35,465 nucleotides of DNA from an uncultured bacterium. GTDB lineage: Bacteria > Bacteroidota > Bacteroidia > Bacteroidales > CAIXTV01. The notes beneath the pieces are model-generated. The model saw nothing but the letters and a program-made list of their open reading frames with translations. It was not told the DNA's origin and searched no databases. The position numbers were made by a program, and so were the translations under genes. Location of the stretch: NCBI GenBank assembly GCA_903922465.1, contig CAIXTV010000111.1, positions 1 to 35,465 on the forward strand. The letters run 5' to 3'. Positions 10,347 to 19,363 of the stretch are shown in pieces. Within the stretch, counting starts at the first letter, position 1, and each line of letters begins with the position of its first letter.

Positions 10347-11018
10347 ATGACTAAAAAAAACAAAATAATCCAATTCGGAGAAGATGTTAAAGGATACAAT
10401 ATTCCAGTTCTAAACGAAAGAGAAATCAGGGCTTCTTCTGGAATCTTTTTCCTTATTATGCTGATATCCTTAATACTTATTATTTTTCAGGGCAATTTCA
10501 TCATGATAAAATTTGTAGTTATTGCCTTCCTAACCGATTTCATCATTCGTGTATTCGTTAATCCTAAATTCTCCCCTTCATTAATCATAGGCCGACTAAT
10601 TGTTAGTAGGCAAACACCTGAGTATGTAGGCGCAGCACAAAAAAAGTTCTCATGGAAAATAGGCATTATACTAGCAAGCCTAATGTTCGTTCTCTTGGTT
10701 TTGATGAACTCATATAGCATCTTAACAGGACTTACCTGCCTTATTTGCCTTATATTTCTCTTCTTCGAATCATCATTTGGCATTTGTCTAGGATGCTTAT
10801 TTTACGGATGGTTTTATAAAGAAAAAGCTCAGTATTGCCCTGGCGAAATATGTGATGTAAAGCAAAAACAAGAAATCCAGAAAACATCGAAAGTTCAAAT
10901 TTTAATCGTTTTTGGCTTTGTTGCTTATATCGTAATCTCGGTTATTTTGCTACAGGACTATTTAAGCCAGAATCCCAGTAATTTATGGGAGATATTAGGC
11001 TTGGCATCTTCGAAATAA
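10347..11018 (+). CDS. DUF4395-family membrane protein
   Basis: 223 residues with about five hydrophobic segments (roughly residues 29-50, 52-70, 105-125, 127-145 and 184-202). The N-terminal PVLNEREIRASSG, the FVNPKFSPS motif after the second helix and ESSFGICLGCLFYGW in the fourth segment match the arrangement of DUF4395 proteins. Two cysteine pairs stand out: Cys147/Cys150 (CLGC) in the membrane and Cys164/Cys169 (YCPGEIC) just after it. In other genomes this family is sometimes found with rhodanese or thioredoxin-like proteins, suggesting sulfur or redox chemistry. No such partner is adjacent here, so the role stays unknown. Confidence 0.75.
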   Translation: MTKKNKIIQFGEDVKGYNIPVLNEREIRASSGIFFLIMLISLILIIFQGNFIMIKFVVIAFLTDFIIRVFVNPKFSPSLIIGRLIVSRQTPEYVGAAQKKFSWKIGIILASLMFVLLVLMNSYSILTGLTCLICLIFLFFESSFGICLGCLFYGWFYKEKAQYCPGEICDVKQKQEIQKTSKVQILIVFGFVAYIVISVILLQDYLSQNPSNLWEILGLASSK

Positions 11019-11055
11019 AACCTTTCCGAACAAACCAACACTTTCAGTCAATAGC

Positions 11056-11122
11056 ATACGGCATCTCTGTTTACACAAATGGCTTCCTACTTGTGTAAGT
11101 ATTCAAAAAGAGCCCCCGTATG
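11056..11122. repeat. Nested inverted repeat between DUF4395 and DUF2889 genes
   Basis: Outer arms CATACGG (11056-11062) and CCGTATG (11116-11122), middle arms CTCT and AGAG separated from the outer ones by 3-nt internal loops, and inner arms TTACACAA (11071-11078) and TTGTGTAA (11091-11098) nest on one axis. No T run follows, so it is not a standard intrinsic terminator. Confidence 0.55.
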
Positions 11123-11259
11123 AATGTTATTGCTGATTAATTGTAATATTATCCTATCATTTTTAATCATCCAAAACATTCATCAACTTTATTTGTTTGC
11201 AAAGTAAGCGAATACACATAACTATTTAAATCAATATCCCTAAATCAACTCATTTCTCT

Positions 11260-11772
11260 ATGAACGAAACACATAACAAAGACGGCATCTCCAACATGGA
11301 TAGAATCCCTGTAAAAAAATTAGTTTCAAAAAGAGATATTGGCATCGAAGCTTTTGAACTTGAAAATGGCAACCTCATGCTTGAAGCTACCTTATTAGAC
11401 CCTTATCACCTAATTCGACTCAATATACATATTGAACCCAAAACCAAAACCATCCAACTTGCTAAGAGTGAATACGCAAGTCATCCTCATGCTGCCTGCC
11501 CCCATGTTGCAGAAAAGGCAAAGCTTTTGGTTGGATTAAAAATCGAAAGAGGCATCACCCGTCTAATATCTCAGCTTATTGGAGGCACAGAAGGTTGCGT
11601 TCATCTAAGAGAATTGGCCCACGAAACCATTAACTTTGCCGCCACCACTCTAATTGGTTACGACGAAGGCTTTGGCTTAATGAGCCGCGACTTAAACATT
11701 CTTGATGAAGATAAAAAACACGAAATCTCTAAACACTTCCTTAAAAATACCTGTTATATCTATAAAGAATAA
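11260..11772 (+). CDS. DUF2889 domain protein
   Basis: 170 residues, no signal peptide or membrane segment. The core begins KRDIGIEAFELENGNLMLEA, continues with a strand-rich stretch ending in DPYHLIRLNIHIE, and has the hallmark GTEGCVHLRELAHE helix (GC.HL..L) of the DUF2889 family, followed by an alpha-helical end. The family is widespread in proteobacteria and Bacteroidota, and its function is not established. Met14 (11299) is an alternative start; the conserved region lies after both. It stands alone, with 241 bp upstream that hold the nested hairpin. Confidence 0.75.
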   Translation: MNETHNKDGISNMDRIPVKKLVSKRDIGIEAFELENGNLMLEATLLDPYHLIRLNIHIEPKTKTIQLAKSEYASHPHAACPHVAEKAKLLVGLKIERGITRLISQLIGGTEGCVHLRELAHETINFAATTLIGYDEGFGLMSRDLNILDEDKKHEISKHFLKNTCYIYKE

Positions 11773-11785
11773 ATGATATAATTTC

Positions 11786-11887
11786 ATGAACAAAACCATT
11801 TTAACACACTGTTCCAATGAAGTTCACGACAGAGCAACCATCACCCCGCTTGACGAACTACATCATTTAGTTCAGCTATTCAACTAA
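11786..11887 (+). CDS. Possible 33-residue small protein
   Basis: An ATG 13 bp after the DUF2889 stop opens a frame of 33 residues (begins MNKTILTHCSNEVHD, ends LVQLFN) closing at TAA. It has a mixed, protein-like composition and lies in the only gap between two co-directional genes. No family is recognised and length alone gives weak support; it could be chance. Confidence 0.2.
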   Translation: MNKTILTHCSNEVHDRATITPLDELHHLVQLFN

Positions 11888-11933
11888 GGGGAATCCTTAT
11901 TTGTTGTAATTTCGCACTCTTAATAAAACGAAT

Positions 11934-13121
11934 ATGAAAAGAATATTTATAGGACTATCCCTCTTACTTTTATTCATTGCAGCCACATTTGGTCAGATTC
12001 CCGCTGGATACTACGACCCTGCTGCAGGCTTAACCGGCGAAAACCTTAGAGCTGCTTTAAAGACTATTACAAAAACCGGCCACGTTAAACTAAGTTACAC
12101 CCCCGGGGTTTGGAATGCTTATGCTTACACCGATGTAAGACCAGCTCCCAATAATACAATAATTTGGGATATGTATTCAGATGTCCCAGGCGGAACCCCT
12201 CCTTACACTTTCACCCTCTATACTAAACAATGCGGAACAGCTAGCGTTGAAGGTGATTGCTATTCACGCGAACATTCGATGCCTAATTCGTGGTGGGGAG
12301 GTTTTGATGACGCAACTCACCCTCAATTCTCTGACCTTCATCATTTATTCCCTTCCGATCAAATAGTAAACTCTAACAAAAGTGCTCATCCTATTGGCCA
12401 AGTGGGGATTCCAACCTACACTTCTTCTAATGGATGCAAGGTGGGACCCTGTTCTTTCACCGGATTTACAGGTACTGTGTTCGAACCCTTAAATGAATAC
12501 AAAGGCGATTTTGCAAGGGCTTACCTCTACCTTGCTACTCGTTACATGGATGATATTGGGAATTGGGTCAGAACATATTACACCACCGAAGCCAAATATA
12601 TCATCGATACGGCAACCAATAATTTCAAACCATGGTTTATTGATATGCTGCTAAGCTGGCATAACTTAGACACCGTAAGCACTAAAGAAATCAACCGAAA
12701 CAATGCTATTTACTACAACACAGCTCAACACAACCGAAATCCTTTTATCGATCATCCCGACTATGTTAATGCAATCTGGGGAAGCATTAAACCTCAGCCA
12801 AGCAATTATCCAACTAACTTTTCAGCAAGGAATATTCACTTAAAATGGACAGATGCAATAGGAACCAAACTCCCCGAGCATTATCTCATTCGCATGAGTT
12901 CCATTGGCTTCAGTGCCATCCAAAACCCGCTGAATGGCACTTCCTATCCAAACTCTTCCACCGACTTGAATGTAAACTATGGTATGCAGGAAGCATGGTT
13001 TAGCAACCTAACACCAAACACCGTTTACTATTTTAAAATATTTGGATACACAGGCACTGGAAATACCACCAATTACAAAACAGACGGAGGCGTTCCTCAA
13101 GTTAGTTACATTACAAATTAA
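11934..13121 (+). CDS. Secreted endonuclease I (EndA/NucM family) with C-terminal fibronectin-like domain
   Basis: 395 residues with a signal peptide (about 1-20, ending ATFGQ). The nuclease domain (about 25-285) has the beta-beta-alpha-metal signature YSREHSMPNSWWGG with His114 as the likely general base, DLHHLFPSD downstream, and the family-typical KGDFARAYLYLATRY and NRNPFIDHPDYV segments. Endonuclease I enzymes degrade DNA without sequence specificity outside the cytoplasm. After about residue 290 comes a fibronectin III-like domain (NIHLKWTDAIGTKLPEHYLI, with NTVYYFKIFGYT near the end) that also occurs in the next gene. It has no recognisable T9SS sorting domain of its own. The next gene starts 12 bp later, so they are probably co-transcribed. 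A TAATTTCG sequence at 11907-11914 is a weak -7 candidate. Confidence 0.92.
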   Translation: MKRIFIGLSLLLLFIAATFGQIPAGYYDPAAGLTGENLRAALKTITKTGHVKLSYTPGVWNAYAYTDVRPAPNNTIIWDMYSDVPGGTPPYTFTLYTKQCGTASVEGDCYSREHSMPNSWWGGFDDATHPQFSDLHHLFPSDQIVNSNKSAHPIGQVGIPTYTSSNGCKVGPCSFTGFTGTVFEPLNEYKGDFARAYLYLATRYMDDIGNWVRTYYTTEAKYIIDTATNNFKPWFIDMLLSWHNLDTVSTKEINRNNAIYYNTAQHNRNPFIDHPDYVNAIWGSIKPQPSNYPTNFSARNIHLKWTDAIGTKLPEHYLIRMSSIGFSAIQNPLNGTSYPNSSTDLNVNYGMQEAWFSNLTPNTVYYFKIFGYTGTGNTTNYKTDGGVPQVSYITN

Positions 13122-13133
13122 GCAATTTCTTTA

Positions 13134-16100
13134 ATGAAAATAAATACATTAATCTGCACTAAGCTTCTGTGTCTATTCATATTTACATTTAGCCTGATGC
13201 TACCTTTTATTAGCCCCGGCCAAGTAAACATTTCATCAGGAAGCACCTATTCTCAAAACTTCACCCTGGGAGCTTCTGCCACAGCAACCTTACCCACTGG
13301 ATGGAGAATGGATAAGAATCTTAATATTAAATCAGTTGGGGCATACAGTTCAGCCCTTTCTGCAACAGAAAGGTCAGCGGGAAACAATATGTCATCATCC
13401 GCATCCAATGGACTTTATAATTTTGCCGCAGGGGATCCTCTCATAGCCACCGACAGAGCCATTGGAGGAATATCCTCAACCTCAGGATCCAAAACCATCA
13501 ATGCTTACCTTCAATTGTTCAATAACGGAAGCAATCCTATACCTTCCTTCACCATAAGCTATAATGTTGAGAAATACCGCAATGGCACTAACTCCGCTGG
13601 CTTTTCTATGCAAATGTATTATTCAACCGATGGCAGCAATTGGACTTCTACTGGCTCAGGCTTTTTAACTTCTTTTGCTGGAAGCGATACAGCCAACAAT
13701 GGTTTTGCCATTGCCCCTAACATAACCCAATCTGTTATCTCTCAAACATTAGGAATTTCTTTACCCATCAACTCTTATTTATATCTTGCTTGGAATTATT
13801 CAGTAAGCTCAGGCACCACAACCTCCAACGCTCAAGCTTTAGGCTTAGATGATGTTAATATTATTGCTGGGCAAGCTTCTTCCTCTATTATCTACGTAGG
13901 TAATATCAGCAGCTTTGGAGATCAAACCATCAACACTACATCCCCCGAAAAGACGTATAAAGTCGCTGGCAGTGGATTGAGCAGTAACATCATAATAAAA
14001 CCTCCTTTAGGTTTTAAAATCTCAAAACTATCGGGTTCGGCCTATGTTTCTTTTCCCGATTCATTAGTGTTAACTCAAACCGCTGGAATTGTTGACAGCA
14101 CCGACATCTATGTTGTATTCCGACCTACTGCCCTCCAAACCTATTCAGGAAATATAAGCCACACAAGCACAAATGCAGCCACCCGAAACGTTTCAGTCAC
14201 AGGTAACACCCTAACCATAAGCGATCCTTTTGCCTTTACGGCTAACCCAACAAGCGATTCCCAAGTCAACTTATCCTCAACAGCCAATTCGACATCGAAT
14301 GACATTGTAGTTGTGTTTAATGCTAGTGGGACTTTCACTTCTCCGGTCAACGGAATTGCTCCTGGAAACCTAGGCGATAATTTTGCCAATGCCACCATCC
14401 TTTATAAGGGCAGCGCCTCTTCTCTTCCAAACCACATGGGTTTAAATGCCCTACAAACAATCTATTATAAAGCCTTTTCTTTCGACACTTACTTTTACTA
14501 TTCAAATGGTAAGACTGCCAATGCCACAACATTTAATTCAACTCCAACCAACAATGCAACCTTCTTTACTGCCGAACAGGGCCTCCCTAATTCTAGCAAC
14601 ATCGATGTCCTTTGGACAGATGCCACTGGAAGCATTTTGCCTGACGGCTATCTGATTAAGGCAAGCACTCTTGGTTATAATAGCATTCCAAACCCAGTGA
14701 ATGGAATCGAAGAAGCTAATTCTACACTGACGAAAAACATTCTTCCAGGCACTCAAAAAAATTCTTTCACCGGATTAACTCCTGGAACAACCTACTATTT
14801 TAAAATCTTCCCCTACTCAAATTCAGGCACTCTCATTTCTTACAAACTCGATGGCTCTATGCCTCAAGATTATCAAACAACGGCTTCTATTCCTTGGATT
14901 GAAGATTTTGAAACCGGCACTAAAACAAGCTACACCCTCGCTAATGTAACTTGCACAAAAGGCTCCTGGGCTTTCGATGACGTTTTAATGGGTTCTTTGA
15001 CCACCGATCATAAATTCGGCACCCAAGCCCCAAGACTCCGAAACGCCGGAGGTTCAATCTATATGAACTTTGATAAACCTAATGGCGCCGACACCATTAA
15101 AGTCTATCATGCAGTTTATGGGGCTGACGCTCCTAGCTCTTGGAAACTACAGATGTCAACCAACCAGGGCATTTCATGGACCGATCTTGGCGATTCTGTC
15201 ACCTCTATTAGCCCAACCCTCACCCCTGCTATTTTCATTGTTAAACATCCAGGAAATGTTCGCTTTAAGATTGTCCATCTAAGCGGTGGAAGTGCCAACA
15301 GGCTTAATATCGACGACATACATATTGGTGACTTTGGAATTGCCTTAACTCTAAACTCCACCATTAATCCCGATTGCAATATCAATAATAATGGCAAGAT
15401 TACCCTCAATGCTGCTACTGGCGGCAGAGGAAATTCTTATCATTATGCCATTAGGCTTCCTGCCTTAACCGGAACTTGGAGCGCTTGGCAAACCGATACC
15501 GTTTTCAACGGACTTATTGCTGGCATCTACGGCCTGAAAGCTAAAGATGCTGCAGATATCGAGACCAAAGAAATCTCAGTTACCCTTGCTCAAAACCGCA
15601 TACTTCAGCTTAAACTGTTTTTAGAAGGCCTTTATACCAATAATTTCATGACCGAAGCCATGGAAGGCAACTCCTCTTTACCAATGTGGGGGCTCGGAAT
15701 TGCCGATAAAATTGACGTTGAACTTCATAACGAAACCTCCCCCTTTGCTACAGTTTTCACCCAAACAAATGTTGATTTGTTAACCAATGGCACCGCCTCA
15801 ATAAACACTGCTTGCGCCAACAATGGCAATTATTATGTTGCCATTAAAAATCGTAACCACCTACAAACCTGGTCAGCCTTGCCGCTCCCCTTCAATTCCC
15901 CGGCCAACACCTATTATGACTTCACAACCAGCATGATTCAGGCTTATGGCATAGACGCTCAAAAGCAAGTTCCTAACGGAAAGTATGCTTTTCCCCTAGG
16001 CGACCTCGACCAAAGCGGATGGGTCGACTCCGATGACTTTAATGTATTTGAATTAGACCTGATTATCGGCGTTGTTGGCTTCACTCCTACCGACTTCAAC

Positions 16101-16184
16101 GGTAGTGGCTGGGTCGATTCTGATGATTTCAACATCTTCGAACCCAATTTAACTATCGGGGTGACTGCTCAGTACCCGCTCTAA
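13134..16184 (+). CDS. Large modular secreted protein with fibronectin-like and C-terminal dockerin-like calcium-binding repeats
   Basis: 1,016 residues with a signal peptide (about 1-29). Modules in order: a domain with GNNMSSSASNGLYNF and ATDRAIGG (about 35-245) common in secreted Bacteroidota proteins; an Ig-like segment (about 250-360); two fibronectin III-like segments (about 360-590), the second with DVLWTDATGSILPDGYLI and TPGTTYYFKIFPYS, closely resembling the end of the endonuclease; a jelly-roll-like segment starting PWIEDFETG (about 590-740); a segment with short loop motifs (about 740-820); and a C-terminal region with two calcium-loop repeats, GDLDQSGWVDSDDF (about 956) and TDFNGSGWVDSDDF (about 986). 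It ends right after the second loop, with no typical T9SS sorting domain. Extracellular location is inferred; the role is unknown, and with the nuclease upstream it may take part in processing extracellular DNA or polymer. Confidence 0.85.
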   Translation: MKINTLICTKLLCLFIFTFSLMLPFISPGQVNISSGSTYSQNFTLGASATATLPTGWRMDKNLNIKSVGAYSSALSATERSAGNNMSSSASNGLYNFAAGDPLIATDRAIGGISSTSGSKTINAYLQLFNNGSNPIPSFTISYNVEKYRNGTNSAGFSMQMYYSTDGSNWTSTGSGFLTSFAGSDTANNGFAIAPNITQSVISQTLGISLPINSYLYLAWNYSVSSGTTTSNAQALGLDDVNIIAGQASSSIIYVGNISSFGDQTINTTSPEKTYKVAGSGLSSNIIIKPPLGFKISKLSGSAYVSFPDSLVLTQTAGIVDSTDIYVVFRPTALQTYSGNISHTSTNAATRNVSVTGNTLTISDPFAFTANPTSDSQVNLSSTANSTSNDIVVVFNASGTFTSPVNGIAPGNLGDNFANATILYKGSASSLPNHMGLNALQTIYYKAFSFDTYFYYSNGKTANATTFNSTPTNNATFFTAEQGLPNSSNIDVLWTDATGSILPDGYLIKASTLGYNSIPNPVNGIEEANSTLTKNILPGTQKNSFTGLTPGTTYYFKIFPYSNSGTLISYKLDGSMPQDYQTTASIPWIEDFETGTKTSYTLANVTCTKGSWAFDDVLMGSLTTDHKFGTQAPRLRNAGGSIYMNFDKPNGADTIKVYHAVYGADAPSSWKLQMSTNQGISWTDLGDSVTSISPTLTPAIFIVKHPGNVRFKIVHLSGGSANRLNIDDIHIGDFGIALTLNSTINPDCNINNNGKITLNAATGGRGNSYHYAIRLPALTGTWSAWQTDTVFNGLIAGIYGLKAKDAADIETKEISVTLAQNRILQLKLFLEGLYTNNFMTEAMEGNSSLPMWGLGIADKIDVELHNETSPFATVFTQTNVDLLTNGTASINTACANNGNYYVAIKNRNHLQTWSALPLPFNSPANTYYDFTTSMIQAYGIDAQKQVPNGKYAFPLGDLDQSGWVDSDDFNVFELDLIIGVVGFTPTDFNGSGWVDSDDFNIFEPNLTIGVTAQYPL

Positions 16185-16204
16185 AGAAAAATAATTTTAC
16201 CTTA

Positions 16205-17077
16205 ATGAAAATCACCATCGACACACAATCTGGCTTTTGTTTTGGAGTAGTTAATGCCATCAGAGCCGCCGAAAAGGAGCTAAAAACCAACGAAACCCTT
16301 TTATGCTTAGGCGACATTGTGCACAATAATGCCGAAGTCAACCGTCTTAAAGACAAAGGTCTCGAAATAATTGAACACGAACAACTCCACACAGCAAGCA
16401 ACCGCAAGGTCTTAATACGCGCCCATGGCGAACCTCCCGAAACCTATTTAAAAGCCAAGGAAAATCACATCACCTTAATCGATGCCACCTGTCCTGTTGT
16501 GTTAAAGCTTCAGGAACGCATCCGTAAGGGTTACGAAGAAATAAAATCACAAGGGGGGCAAATCGTAATTTATGGCAAAGAAGGCCATGCCGAAGTCAAT
16601 GGCTTAGTGGGACAAACCAACAACCAAGCCATCATCATCAATCATCCCGATGATATTCACAAAATCGATTTCACTCGCCCCATTAAACTCTACTCACAAA
16701 CCACCCAAAGCATCGATGGTTTCAAGCAAATTGTTGATTTAATCAGTAAAGAAATAACATCTTTAGACAATGGCCCCAACCAATTCACGGCTATTGATTC
16801 CATTTGCAGGCAAGTTTCTCATCGAGCTCCCCATCTCCGAAAATTCGCTACTCAATTCCAGGTTATTGTTTTTGTTAGTGGAAAGAAAAGCTCTAACGGA
16901 TTAGCTCTCTTTGCCGAATGTAAAAAGACCAATCCCCTTTCTTATCTTATTTCCGACACCGATAACATTGAAGCCAAATGGTTTACCGATGTTGAAACCG
17001 TTGGAATATGTGGTGCAACCTCCACTCCCATGTGGTTGATGGAAAAGGTAGCCCAACACCTCCACCGCAACTATTAA
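16205..17077 (+). CDS. ispH: 4-hydroxy-3-methylbut-2-enyl diphosphate reductase
   Basis: 290 residues, the usual length. IspH is the last enzyme of the non-mevalonate (MEP) isoprenoid route: it reduces HMBPP to IPP and DMAPP with a [4Fe-4S] cluster. The three cluster cysteines are visible as Cys12 (SGFCFGV), Cys96 (DATCPVV) and Cys201 (DSICRQVSHR), and the RAHGEPP and GATSTPMWLME motifs are present. It starts 20 bp after the large secreted protein, but the two have no functional link; a shared transcript is possible. Codons are C-rich, as in its neighbours. Confidence 0.96.
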   Translation: MKITIDTQSGFCFGVVNAIRAAEKELKTNETLLCLGDIVHNNAEVNRLKDKGLEIIEHEQLHTASNRKVLIRAHGEPPETYLKAKENHITLIDATCPVVLKLQERIRKGYEEIKSQGGQIVIYGKEGHAEVNGLVGQTNNQAIIINHPDDIHKIDFTRPIKLYSQTTQSIDGFKQIVDLISKEITSLDNGPNQFTAIDSICRQVSHRAPHLRKFATQFQVIVFVSGKKSSNGLALFAECKKTNPLSYLISDTDNIEAKWFTDVETVGICGATSTPMWLMEKVAQHLHRNY

Positions 17078-17159
17078 CCCAATCCCCTTTGCCCACAACA
17101 CACCACCCCAAATTCACTCTCAATTATTAATTATTCATTCCCCATTATTAATTATCATC

Positions 17160-17699
17160 ATGAGCATAATATCAGAAGAAAGCATACGCCTCGAAAATCT
17201 GCAGCAAGTAGCCCGACTAATGATGCTCTCAGCCCGAACAGCACCTAAAGGCAGAGGCATCGACACACTTAGCATCCTTATGGTGCAAGGCGATGAAATA
17301 ATTCGCATTGCCCAACAAATGAAAATCATTGGCAAACAAAAAGGAAGTGAATTTTTCCTTCGCGATGCCGCGAATATTGAAGCCTCCGGCATTATGATAT
17401 TAATAGGAACCCGCATTGCCTCCACCGGCTTAAGCTATTGCGGTATATGCGGTTTCGAAAATTGCGACCAAAAGAACACCCACCCCAACACCCCTTGCAC
17501 TTTTAACAACATAAATCTGGGCATTGCTATCGGCTCTGCCGTCACTGTTGCCGCCAATCACCGCGTCGACAACCGAATTATGTATACCCCCGGCTTGGCC
17601 GCCATCCAACTCGGCATCATGGGCAACGACATTAAAGTTTGTATGGCAATTCCACTGTCCTGCACCAGCAAAAGCCCTTTCTTTGATAGGCAAATTTAA
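17160..17699 (+). CDS. DUF2148 ferredoxin-domain protein
   Basis: 179 residues, cytoplasmic. The N-terminal half has SARTAPKGRGIDTL, seen in DUF2148 proteins, and the C-terminal half has the cysteine cluster CGICGFENC followed by PCTFNNINLGIAIGSA, which probably holds an iron-sulfur cluster. Near the end comes a further Cys stretch (KVCMAIPLSCTSKSPFFDR). The family is found in anaerobes, and the reaction is not known. It follows ispH by 82 bp of AT-rich spacer (ATTATTAATTAT twice), so it may be a separate transcript. Confidence 0.8.
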   Translation: MSIISEESIRLENLQQVARLMMLSARTAPKGRGIDTLSILMVQGDEIIRIAQQMKIIGKQKGSEFFLRDAANIEASGIMILIGTRIASTGLSYCGICGFENCDQKNTHPNTPCTFNNINLGIAIGSAVTVAANHRVDNRIMYTPGLAAIQLGIMGNDIKVCMAIPLSCTSKSPFFDRQI

Positions 17700-17969
17700 A
17701 ACTATCAAATTAGCTAAGCATTTAGCCTAATCACCTCTCACAAAAATCGCAGCACTAACACATTATCACCAATCACCTCAACTTCAAAGCCACAATTGAA
17801 ATTCAATTTAGCTTAGAAAAGCACTACAACAGCCTCACTCCCCGCAACTTCCCTTCCTACTATCGCAACCTGCAACTACCACACTTGCCCTTTGCGAAGC
17901 ATAAGTTTGAAAACCCGATTAGCTCACTAGCATTACCAAACCAATAGTTTTATCGATGATTTCAACCCA
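17700..17969. other. Intergenic, no gene seen
   Basis: This stretch is strikingly C-rich and G-poor on the plus strand. No convincing frame, RNA gene or hairpin terminator was found. It separates two convergent genes. Confidence 0.5.
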
Positions 17970-18902
17970 TCAAACAATCACCGAATTCAGCTCAATATGC
18001 TCACGAGTAACCACTGTTAAAGCATTAATCTTCAACAACGAGCCCTTTGTCACAACTTGGTTATAATCACAAGCCTTCATTCCTCTCATGCTATACTTTC
18101 CTTCAGCATTCGTGTAAACTGTTTTTGTCCGACCTCCATTAACTGGAATCAATTTCACTTTCGCCTTGTTCACAGGCTTTCCGTCTTCAGTGCAAACCCT
18201 ACCAAACACCTCAGTCTGAGCACCATCATGCCGCATATAAGAAATCAGTCTCGAAGCTGTATAATCTTTTGCTTTAGCAGGTTTAGAAATTTTATAAATC
18301 AACTTACCTGCAACCAACGTAGGCGAAACATAAGTCCTCCAATAATCATTATAAAGCACCATATCACTCTCAGTTGTGCTCGAGCGCGTTCCTCTTAAGC
18401 TTGTTTGTAAAAGATTATCCACACTAATAACTTCAAAAGCTTCCACCAAAGCTTCTTGCATTTCCTCAGTCATCCCCACATCATCGAGCGCATCATCATT
18501 ACGAGCTATATTTTGATTAAGAACGTTTCCATCCAACAGCAATTGCTCAGTATCTCCTAAATCAATTGACACACGAACAGCATGAAGACCCATATCTTTC
18601 ACTGCTACATCCAAACTGCTACCTGCACTCTTAAAATAAACCTCCGCTGAATTCAACAAGGCCCTCAAACCGTAGCTATTAGTGAGCACTCTAAAGGTAA
18701 CCATCTTCAATTGTCCAATAATTACAACTGGCGACACAACGTTTATCACTTCCTGTGTTTTTAATAAAAAGTCCTCCGGAAAGGGCGAATTAAACGCTAA
18801 GTATCGCGCAAAGTCATTTGCGTCCCTAACTAAGCTATTATGAACAGAAGCACCCAACACAGAGAGTTCTTCAATCCTACATTGAAACAATTTTTTCTCC
18901 AT
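17970..18902 (-). CDS. Protein of unknown function with C-terminal carboxypeptidase-regulatory-like domain
   Basis: 310 residues. The N-terminal 225 residues are helical-looking and unlike any family I recognise (landmarks: RDANDFARYLAFNSPFPEDF and DDVGMTEEMQEALVEAFEV). From about residue 230 there is a beta-sandwich of the carboxypeptidase regulatory/CnaB type (TEVFGRVCTEDGKPVNKAKV, then TNAEGKYSMRG), which is normally extracellular. Here there is no signal peptide and no membrane segment, so it appears cytosolic or exported by another route. It is a single gene with its own promoter, convergent with the DUF2148 gene and adjacent to the 21-bp satellite. The function is unknown. Confidence 0.8.
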   Translation of the reverse strand: MEKKLFQCRIEELSVLGASVHNSLVRDANDFARYLAFNSPFPEDFLLKTQEVINVVSPVVIIGQLKMVTFRVLTNSYGLRALLNSAEVYFKSAGSSLDVAVKDMGLHAVRVSIDLGDTEQLLLDGNVLNQNIARNDDALDDVGMTEEMQEALVEAFEVISVDNLLQTSLRGTRSSTTESDMVLYNDYWRTYVSPTLVAGKLIYKISKPAKAKDYTASRLISYMRHDGAQTEVFGRVCTEDGKPVNKAKVKLIPVNGGRTKTVYTNAEGKYSMRGMKACDYNQVVTKGSLLKINALTVVTREHIELNSVIV

Positions 18903-18957
18903 AATATGTGTTTATTTATAATTTCATCACCACTTGCAAAGCCACGCTTTGAATTTG

Positions 18958-18987
18958 CAAATATAACGTTTTATTTTAACCTGCAAA
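18958..18987 (-). promoter_or_regulatory. Promoter of the 310-residue gene
   Basis: Read on the minus strand: -33 box TTTG (18984-18987), an 18-bp spacer, and -7 box TATATTTG (18958-18965). This fits the Bacteroidota consensus well. The predicted start of transcription is about 50 bp before the start codon. Confidence 0.75.
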
Positions 18988-19146
18988 CATTTTTATGTTT
19001 TTTTTTATGATGTTATGAATTTAAACTCATCCTATATGCTCAAGTCCTGTAAACATAATAACTCCTAATCATTCTTGCCCTGCTAATTCTTACATCCTCC
19101 CTAACTTTACTTTAATTCAACCCAACTCTTTTCACCAATACTTAAT

Positions 19147-19255
19147 CCCTACAGGAATAATGGTTTCTAGAAATCCCAAGTCCCTCATGGTCGTAATATT
19201 TGTAGAAACACCATTTGCCATAAAATTCAAGCCCCCTACGTGCGAAATATTTCAA
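19147..19255. repeat. Degenerate intergenic repeat, three related copies
   Basis: Copies begin TCCCTACAGG (19147), TCCCTCATGG (19181) and CCCCCTACGTG (about 19232). The first two are followed by AATAATGG/GTAATATT and then TCTAGAAA/TGTAGAAAC, and the third by GAAATATTTC. The pattern resembles (CCCTACGGG, then a TAGAAA run) dispersed repeats common in Bacteroidota intergenic DNA, from general knowledge. The rest of 18988-19363 shows no gene. Confidence 0.4.
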
Positions 19256-19363
19256 AACACACAGCAATTAAGACACTCTATATCAATTAAAACTTTACCT
19301 CCCACAACAATAATTCCTAATCTAAAACCAATTATATAATAAACGATAACAAAGAAGAACACC

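Noticed and set aside
13119-13136. Frameshift splitting one large nuclease gene into two
   Set aside because: The second gene has its own signal peptide and the first ends after a complete fibronectin-like domain, so they are two genes.
18057-18398. 113-residue frame on the plus strand
   Set aside because: It lies inside the minus-strand 310-residue gene, which has a recognisable domain and a promoter.
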